From NCBI GenBank assembly GCA_044348085.1, contig JBIKTM010000015.1, positions 1 through 38,529 of the forward strand: a stretch of 38,529 bases of DNA, written 5' to 3'. Under the pieces are notes generated by a model, which did no database searches, was not told the origin of the DNA, and saw only the letters and a list, made by a program, of their open reading frames with translations. Shown in pieces: positions 33,428 to 38,529 of this stretch (the first letter of the stretch is position 1; each line of letters opens with the position of its first letter). The translations under genes were made by a program, and so were the position numbers. The stretch comes from Verrucolacustris sp044348085 (lineage in GTDB: Bacteria > Verrucomicrobiota > Verrucomicrobiia > Methylacidiphilales > Verrucolacustridaceae).

Positions 33428-34605
33428 GACTTCCCTTGAGCAACGGAATTGAGCTCAGATGTGAGGGCTAAAATCTTTTGCGCAATCATAAGAGAGCCCA
33501 TCTGATGGCGGGCATTTTTTGAGATCTTGTGAGGATCTCGCCTGCACTGACTCCACCCCCTGGCTTCTGTCTCCAATGCTGACGCGAGAGCTGAAGCGGT
33601 CCTCTCGGGTGGAGTCGGGCCGTCGAAAAATGAGGCAAAGTATGATGAGCAAGGCGTAGTTTTAGGGCCGACAACGGAGGAACCAGATAATAAGGCTTCT
33701 CCACCCGCAAGCATGCTCCCTTCGTACCGAGACGCAAAAAATAGAATCTTGGCCTCTCTGAGGCTCTTGGAGATTTCCTCCTGCGGGCAAATGCCGCGCG
33801 AAAATAGTCTTTCACTGATCGATCCCTTGGGCAGGCCACTTCCGAAAATAACGGCCTCATAATCTGGGTTTCGATCCAAAAAGATTTCAAGAGCTTTCCG
33901 TGTCAAAGGCCAATCTTTTTGCCAAGAGCTCCACCTACCGACAGCAATCACGGTGTTTTTTTTACGCTCCCCAGCATAGGAAAAGACATTTTCATCGATC
34001 GGGTGCGGCACGTGCTGGAATCGGCTGGGATTGGACCCAATTCTTGAGGCTAACGATTGAAGGGATTGGGTGGAAAGTGGGGTTTCTGAAAGAAAGAGAG
34101 GAATCATGGCCAGAGTAGCGGCGAAGCGGGACTCAAAGTACTGAGCAAAGATTTCGAATAGGCCGGCTTTGCCCCCGCCAAAGATGGCGGCGAGAGCACT
34201 GGGCCAGTTGGGGCGGGCATCTATCTGCGCTGAGATTGTGTTTTTCCAGAATTGCCGATGGCCGCAAGAGGGCAGGCGAAAGCCGTCGCCGTCACATCGT
34301 TCGATGACAAGAGCGTTCGAAGACAGGGCGGCAGTGCGGATCGGCTTGTACTTGGACTGACTCCATAAACCGAGAAGAATGAGGTCGGGACTTTGTTGGA
34401 TCCACCAGTCTCTGGATGTTGATTGAGACTGGGTAATGAGTTGAACCGGGCGATCCAAGGGATCTTTTGAATGAGTAGTGGGGTAACAAACAAGCTGAGC
34501 ATCGTGGCCAAGCTGGCGGAAGGCTCGAACGGTAAGCCCGAGATCCCTGCCCCACCAACCCGATCCATCCCCATACGGTAGTGGAGTAAAACAGAGAATT
34601 TTCAT
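33424..34605 (-). CDS. Glycosyltransferase of GT-B type, family 4-like
   Basis: The 393-residue product begins MKILCFTPLPYGDGSGWWGR, then ALVIERCDGDGF, VPHPIDENVFSYAGERKK (the 'phpiDe..F' turn), the nucleotide-binding strand TVIAVGRWSSWQKDW and the E-x7-E-like motif in SRYEGSMLAGGEALLSGSSV. These support a GT4-type retaining enzyme, although the sequence is more divergent than the others in the window. It is the first gene of the pyruvyl transferase/flippase operon and starts 47 bases from the divergent GT39-like gene. Confidence 0.82.
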   Translation of the reverse strand: MKILCFTPLPYGDGSGWWGRDLGLTVRAFRQLGHDAQLVCYPTTHSKDPLDRPVQLITQSQSTSRDWWIQQSPDLILLGLWSQSKYKPIRTAALSSNALVIERCDGDGFRLPSCGHRQFWKNTISAQIDARPNWPSALAAIFGGGKAGLFEIFAQYFESRFAATLAMIPLFLSETPLSTQSLQSLASRIGSNPSRFQHVPHPIDENVFSYAGERKKNTVIAVGRWSSWQKDWPLTRKALEIFLDRNPDYEAVIFGSGLPKGSISERLFSRGICPQEEISKSLREAKILFFASRYEGSMLAGGEALLSGSSVVGPKTTPCSSYFASFFDGPTPPERTASALASALETEARGWSQCRRDPHKISKNARHQMGSLMIAQKILALTSELNSVAQGKS

Positions 34606-34652
34606 CAGAACGCTGTTGCTATGATGAGAAGCGGCTGGTGAAGTGTCGAGAC

Positions 34653-36155
34653 ATGAACAGGCAGGCGTGGCTCTGGTTGGGGTTGGGAATTTTTCTCAGG
34701 TTGGTTCTGATCGGCCAGCCCCCCGTGGAAGACAACTCCTGGATCCGGCAAACGCAAACAGCGGATGCGATCCAAAGCTGGATGGCCCAGGGGCATCCAT
34801 CTTGGGATGCCGCGGTAAGTTGGCGGGGGGATACAGGAGCGCGTTTGGCGATGGAGCTGCCAGTTTATAACTTGATTGTTTATGGGGGCACGGTTGTGGG
34901 GATTCCCCTCCATGTAGCAGGACGTGCAGTCTCGATTTTGCTTTGGGTCGCCTCCTTTTTCGTCATTCAGCAGATCTGGAGGCGGTGGTTAGCTCCTCAG
35001 GAATCGTTTTGGGCAAACCTACTTTTTGTCTTTAGCCCGCTATCGATTGCTTTTGGGCAGGCCATCATGCCTGAAATGCTGGTTTTGCTCCTTACCGTTC
35101 TTTTGGTGTGGGCGTGTCAAAGCTATCTGAACCGGCCGAGTCTCTTTTTGTGGTGGGACATTGTCATTCTTGGGGTTGTGGGCTGTTTGATCAAACTCCC
35201 AGCGGTTTCTCATCTTTATCTTATGATTGCAGGGGTTCTTTGGATTCGATCGGGTTGGAAAGGGGTTCTGGGCTTGCGGGTGATCTGCGGAGCGCTTTTG
35301 ACCTTGATTTGCCTTTGGGCTTGGAGCCGAACAACCGAGTCGGTGAACGCGGCCTATTTTTCCGACTGGTCCTCGACGGCTAATTTGCGCGGATTCCTTG
35401 GGCAGTGGCAGGACAGGCTTCGGCCAGTGTACTGGGTGCGACTTGGGTTTTATCTTTTGCTGTTTGCGGGAACTCCGGCGGTTTGGTTCGTGATTCTATT
35501 AAGGGGGGAAACGGTGGTGAAAGATTTAAGACAATATTCCGTGATGGTGCTGTGGATCGTGGGATTGATCTTTTTTATTCTCCTTTGGGGGCCAAAAACC
35601 TGCATGGGTCATGCGTATTACTGCCTGCCTTTTCTCGTGCCTCTGTGTGCAGGATTCGGAAAATCAGCATCTTTGCTGCGTTATCCTAAGTGGGGAGGTT
35701 GGGGGTGGAGCGAGGGACTGGTGGTGGGCGTCGTGGGAGGATGCCTTGTCATGGCTGCTTATCTTATGAGGCCTGACAAAACCTTGCGGGAAACAACACT
35801 TTGGATGCGGGAAAATATTCCCGCCGGGGATCTTGTCATTATCAAAGCGAATCACAGCGTGTACACACGAGAATATCCACAACTTCCAGGGTTTAGTTAT
35901 CTGAGCGGTAGGCGAACCTGGATTTGGGGCCCCTATCTTTCCGATCAGGAGCGGGTGCGAGCCCTGAAAACAAGCCGATGGCTTGTTGAAACTCTGCCCG
36001 CCCCCGAGGCGTCTTGGTGGGAAAATGTAAGAAAAAAAATTAAGGGGCACGAAAGGCCCGTGGAAGACATCGCGGGTCTTAAAAAAACAACTGGGGCAGA
36101 GCTGATCAAGCGGGTGGATGGCTACCAGGTTTTTCGGGTAAATTTAAAAAAGTAA
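34653..36155 (+). CDS. GT39-like polytopic glycosyltransferase (ArnT/PMT type)
   Basis: The product (500 residues from ATG 34653; GTG 34638 is an in-frame alternative) starts RQAWLWLGLGIFLRLVLIGQ, followed by an extracytoplasmic loop with PPVEDNSWIRQTQTA. The acidic residues here match the GT39 first-loop position. About ten hydrophobic segments follow, then a soluble C-terminal region (TTLWMRENIPAGDLVIIKAN). This is the ArnT/PMT-like fold that uses polyprenyl-phosphate sugars at the outer face of the membrane. It may decorate the glycan or lipid A. No close relative named. Confidence 0.82.
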   Translation: MNRQAWLWLGLGIFLRLVLIGQPPVEDNSWIRQTQTADAIQSWMAQGHPSWDAAVSWRGDTGARLAMELPVYNLIVYGGTVVGIPLHVAGRAVSILLWVASFFVIQQIWRRWLAPQESFWANLLFVFSPLSIAFGQAIMPEMLVLLLTVLLVWACQSYLNRPSLFLWWDIVILGVVGCLIKLPAVSHLYLMIAGVLWIRSGWKGVLGLRVICGALLTLICLWAWSRTTESVNAAYFSDWSSTANLRGFLGQWQDRLRPVYWVRLGFYLLLFAGTPAVWFVILLRGETVVKDLRQYSVMVLWIVGLIFFILLWGPKTCMGHAYYCLPFLVPLCAGFGKSASLLRYPKWGGWGWSEGLVVGVVGGCLVMAAYLMRPDKTLRETTLWMRENIPAGDLVIIKANHSVYTREYPQLPGFSYLSGRRTWIWGPYLSDQERVRALKTSRWLVETLPAPEASWWENVRKKIKGHERPVEDIAGLKKTTGAELIKRVDGYQVFRVNLKK

Positions 36156-36177
36156 TTTCTGGATCGGGTGTCTCGAC

Positions 36178-36921
36178 TTAGGACTTTTGATAGTCCCCCC
36201 GGCTAAAGTATTTTTCCAGCCAAAGGTAGAGAACGATAAAGAGGTAGCGGCTTCCCATTTCCCTGATCTTTAGTTTGGCGATACCGTGGCGACGATTGCG
36301 CCAAGTGATGGGGATAACCGCAAAGGAGTAGCCGCGAATGATAGCTTTGAGGGGGAGTTCTACCGTGAGGTTGAAGTGGGGAGAGAGAAAAGGGCGAAGT
36401 CCATCAAGGCAAGTTTTGCGGTAAGCTTTGAATGCATTGGTTGTATCATTCAGGCCGTGGCGAAAGAGCATGCGGATGAAAGTATTGGCCAATCGGTTAA
36501 CCCCCCACTTAATGGGCGGGTAGTCGATCGTTCCGCCGCCCTTCATAAACCGGCTGCCAAAGACACAATCGTATCCCTCGTTGAGCTTGCTCCAGTAGCG
36601 GGCCACATCCCGACAGTCATCCGACTCATCCGCCATCATAATGACCGCGGCGTCCCCTTTCATTTCGTCCAGACCCCGAATAATTGCACGTCCAAAACCG
36701 TGTGGTGAGGGGTTTTGTACGGGTCGAAGATACGGGCTGGTTTTGGCGATCTCTTGGAGGATGGTCAAGGTTTGATCGGTGCTGCCATCGTCGACGACGA
36801 TAATTTCATGGGGGACTTTTTTTAGGTCAAGTTCGAGGTGGAGATGTTGAACCGTCGAGGCAATGCAACCCTCCTCGTCTCGTGCGGGAATCACTACACT
36901 CAGCAGTTGCAGCGCGTTCAT
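36178..36921 (-). CDS. Family 2 glycosyltransferase, dolichol-phosphate mannosyltransferase-like
   Basis: The 247-residue product begins LLSVVIPARDEEGCIASTVQ, then IIVVDDGSTDQTL, DAAVIMMADESDD (the metal-site region in dolichyl-phosphate-sugar synthases), RFMKGGG and the ending RHGIAKLKIREMGSRYLF, which match polyprenyl-phosphate glycosyltransferases. Such enzymes charge a lipid phosphate carrier with sugar, the donor for GT39-like enzymes such as the neighbour at 34653. ATG 36921 overlaps the preceding stop in ATGA and replaces an upstream frame extension to 37080. Membrane anchors are absent. Confidence 0.88.
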   Translation of the reverse strand: MNALQLLSVVIPARDEEGCIASTVQHLHLELDLKKVPHEIIVVDDGSTDQTLTILQEIAKTSPYLRPVQNPSPHGFGRAIIRGLDEMKGDAAVIMMADESDDCRDVARYWSKLNEGYDCVFGSRFMKGGGTIDYPPIKWGVNRLANTFIRMLFRHGLNDTTNAFKAYRKTCLDGLRPFLSPHFNLTVELPLKAIIRGYSFAVIPITWRNRRHGIAKLKIREMGSRYLFIVLYLWLEKYFSRGDYQKS

Positions 36922-37601
36922 TGTGGCTTTCTTAGGATCACGAGGAACTGTTTTCCAAAAAATCTCCAAAGAAAAGGAAGGGCCAAATAGACTCGGATCG
37001 TCCAGAGGGGGGGTTGGAAGCCTGTGCTCATCGAGTAAGGAAGGGAGGCAGGGAAAACCTGCTCTGGCGTAAAGCCGCAAAGGGATGCGCCCTCAACAAG
37101 GGATTGATCGGTCAATGGCAGGTAATGATCCCAAAAATCCCAGTAGGCACCCGGCAGAAGACGAATGTTAGGTCCTAATGCAACAAGCCTGCCGCCAGGT
37201 TTCAGTGCTTGGTAGGCTTGTTGAAGAGTTTGTTTGAGAGCGTTCTTATCTGGGAGGTGCTCGAAGAAATTGCTCGTGAAAATAAGGTCCAGGGTGTTTG
37301 AAACAACCGGCCATGGCTCGCAACAACTTTGCTGAAGGAATCGAACCTGGGGATCCAAGAAACGAGCCGTATCAGGATTCATATCCATGGCCGATAGAGC
37401 CTTACCCTTTACTTGGTTGATAAACTCGCCATGGCCCGCCCCTAAATCCAGAATTTCCCCATCCTTGGGGATCCAGCGGAAAAACAGGTGCTGGATCAGA
37501 ATCTTCCATACTCCCATCCGATAGTCGGTTTGGCCGGAAAACCGAGTTTGGTAAATTTTAGAGAGTTCGGCGGGGTTTTCGGTCAAAGGGGTGGGAGTCA
37601 T
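36918..37601 (-). CDS. Class I SAM-dependent methyltransferase
   Basis: The 227-residue product has the SAM-binding motif ILDLGAGHGEFI, an acidic motif II region (SAMDMNPDTARFL), LDLIFTSNFFEHLPD and the post-motif LKPGGRLVALGPNI. This is the pattern of small-molecule or sugar methyltransferases (Methyltransf_11/23 type). The C-terminal tail is hydrophobic (IRVYLALPFLWRFFGKQFL) and may attach to the membrane. It is coupled by ATGA overlaps with the glycosyltransferase downstream and the epimerase-like gene upstream, so all three form one operon. The substrate is unknown. Confidence 0.88.
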   Translation of the reverse strand: MTPTPLTENPAELSKIYQTRFSGQTDYRMGVWKILIQHLFFRWIPKDGEILDLGAGHGEFINQVKGKALSAMDMNPDTARFLDPQVRFLQQSCCEPWPVVSNTLDLIFTSNFFEHLPDKNALKQTLQQAYQALKPGGRLVALGPNIRLLPGAYWDFWDHYLPLTDQSLVEGASLCGFTPEQVFPASLPYSMSTGFQPPLWTIRVYLALPFLWRFFGKQFLVILRKPQ

Positions 37602-38529
37602 GAGTTGGCGATTTCCTCAAAAATCATCGGGCAGGGGGTGGAGACATGCCAGTTCCAAAGTTGGGTGGCACGGGTGGAGTCGAGAATGACCCAAGGAAGA
37701 TCGTAAGGACGGGGTTGGGAATCGGAGGCGACTTCGTGCGGACCAAATCGGGCACGACACCAGTCACTCAATTGCGACAAAGAGATAGAATTTTTGGCGC
37801 CTCCGGAAAAGTTGCAGATACGCACATCGATTCCATCGATTGGGTCGGAGGGCTTGCCGCCTTGAAGCTGTTTTTGGAGGAGGGGAAGCAGGTCTCTCGG
37901 ATGAAGGCAGTCTCGAATCTGGGAGCCACGCCCATCAAAGCCGATATATTTTAGGGGCTTCTTTTCTTTCCAAGAACGGATCCAAAAGGAGAAGATTCCC
38001 TGATCGGCTCGACCGAACTGGCCAGCACCCGCCAAAACACCGCAGCGATTGATCCAAACAGGAAACCCAAAAGCCTCGGCATACTCCAACGCAAGAAGTT
38101 CTGAGCATCGCTTCGAGGTTCCGTAAAGGGATGCGGGGGGTGAGGTTGGAAAGATTTCAGAAATCCCTTTTTCGGTCAGGCCGATTTCCGGGCGAAAGGA
38201 TTTTGGGCGAAAAGCACCTTGGACCGACTCAACTGGCAAGGAGGCGAGGGGAGGGATGGAGTAGACACGGCTTGTACTCATCAGAATGAATCCAGCGCTG
38301 TGCTGCTTGCAAAACTCCAGCATCTGAATAGTTCCGATTAAATTGTGATCCAGCAAATCCATGGAGGACATCTTCCCGCTGGTTCCTGCGAGGACACTCG
38401 GTTCGGCGGCGCAGTCGATGACCCAGTCGACCTTTGGAATTTTGGCAAGATCTGCAGGACGCCGGATGTCGCCCTCCACCATTCTAACGCCTAGGGATTT
38501 GAGATTGGGGAGATTGGCGCGACTGCCTT
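37598..38529 (-). CDS. CDP-paratose 2-epimerase-like SDR, 5' end beyond window
   Basis: The frame stays open from an internal ATG at 38482 to the right edge, adding residues such as GSRANLPNLKSLGVR before MVEGDIR, so the start and Rossmann GxxGxxG motif are outside. Visible parts show the GDIR motif, VDWVIDCAAEPSV, STSRVYS, YGTSK (YxxxK) and WINRCGVLAGAGQFGRADQG followed by IGFDGRGSQIRDCLHPRDLL. The last two blocks match CDP-paratose (tyvelose) 2-epimerases closely, although other sugar-nucleotide epimerases share them. It would supply a 3,6-dideoxy- or related sugar to the cluster. It heads the minus-strand operon with the methyltransferase and glycosyltransferase. Confidence 0.8.
   Translation of the reverse strand, partial: GSRANLPNLKSLGVRMVEGDIRRPADLAKIPKVDWVIDCAAEPSVLAGTSGKMSSMDLLDHNLIGTIQMLEFCKQHSAGFILMSTSRVYSIPPLASLPVESVQGAFRPKSFRPEIGLTEKGISEIFPTSPPASLYGTSKRCSELLALEYAEAFGFPVWINRCGVLAGAGQFGRADQGIFSFWIRSWKEKKPLKYIGFDGRGSQIRDCLHPRDLLPLLQKQLQGGKPSDPIDGIDVRICNFSGGAKNSISLSQLSDWCRARFGPHEVASDSQPRPYDLPWVILDSTRATQLWNWHVSTPCPMIFEEIANS

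Noticed and set aside
36922..37080. Upstream extension of the GT2 gene at 36178-36921
   Set aside because: It overlaps the methyltransferase coding region; ATG 36921 with an ATGA overlap and a normal GT2 N-terminus is preferred.
1..38529. CRISPR arrays, tRNA or rRNA genes, insertion sequences
   Set aside because: No regularly spaced repeats, cloverleaf-like conserved sequences, rRNA segments or transposase-like proteins were recognised by eye; a dedicated search could still reveal small RNAs.

Overview
This 38.5 kb window looks like a bacterial chromosome segment next to the replication origin. It opens inside the 3' end of dnaA, followed by a gene-free stretch with DnaA-box-like sites, then dnaN, recF and a transketolase-like gene, all on the + strand. 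Base composition by eye is close to balanced. Lineage is an inference only: the dnaA-dnaN-recF order, the MoxR/DUF58/Bat operon whose BatC-like protein is Lys/Glu/Gly-rich, and the polyphosphate glucokinase would suit a Verrucomicrobiota or wider PVC-type Gram-negative bacterium. No rRNA, tRNA, IS element or CRISPR array was recognised.

Region 1 (1-5.3 kb) is replication and central carbon metabolism: DnaA, beta clamp, RecF, transketolase. Region 2 (5.3-14.5 kb) is a membrane-anchored unit. It holds a 463-residue exported or membrane protein of unknown function, then a tightly packed operon: a MoxR AAA+ ATPase, a DUF58 protein, two VWA membrane proteins (BatA, BatB), a charged low-complexity protein (BatC-like), and an 886-residue protein that fuses BatD with a BatE-like part (TPR plus SH3-like domain). 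Most of these genes overlap by 4 bases, which implies translational coupling.

Region 3 (14.5-18.8 kb) carries mixed housekeeping genes: a chagasin-like (I42) lipoprotein, a TPR protein, polyphosphate glucokinase, a family 2 glycosyltransferase and an M32 carboxypeptidase. Region 4 (18.8-20.1 kb) holds two toxin-antitoxin modules on opposite strands: a Phd/YefM-VapC pair with a palindromic operator, and a HicB-HicA pair. A long near-perfect palindrome lies between them.

Region 5 (20.1 kb to the end) is mostly a surface-polysaccharide cluster: an acyltransferase-3, at least six glycosyltransferases, a Wzx-like flippase, an O-antigen ligase/polymerase-like protein, a polysaccharide pyruvyl transferase, an FkbM methyltransferase, a class I methyltransferase, a GT39-like membrane glycosyltransferase and two extended SDR sugar-nucleotide enzymes. 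The last of these resembles CDP-paratose 2-epimerase and runs off the right edge. Strands alternate often, with divergent start codons only 28-47 bases apart and convergent genes overlapping at their 3' ends. A membrane-PAS protein without an output domain and a small membrane-protein gene apparently broken by an in-frame TGA lie inside the cluster. The initiating glycosyltransferase and export genes were not seen and may lie beyond the right end.
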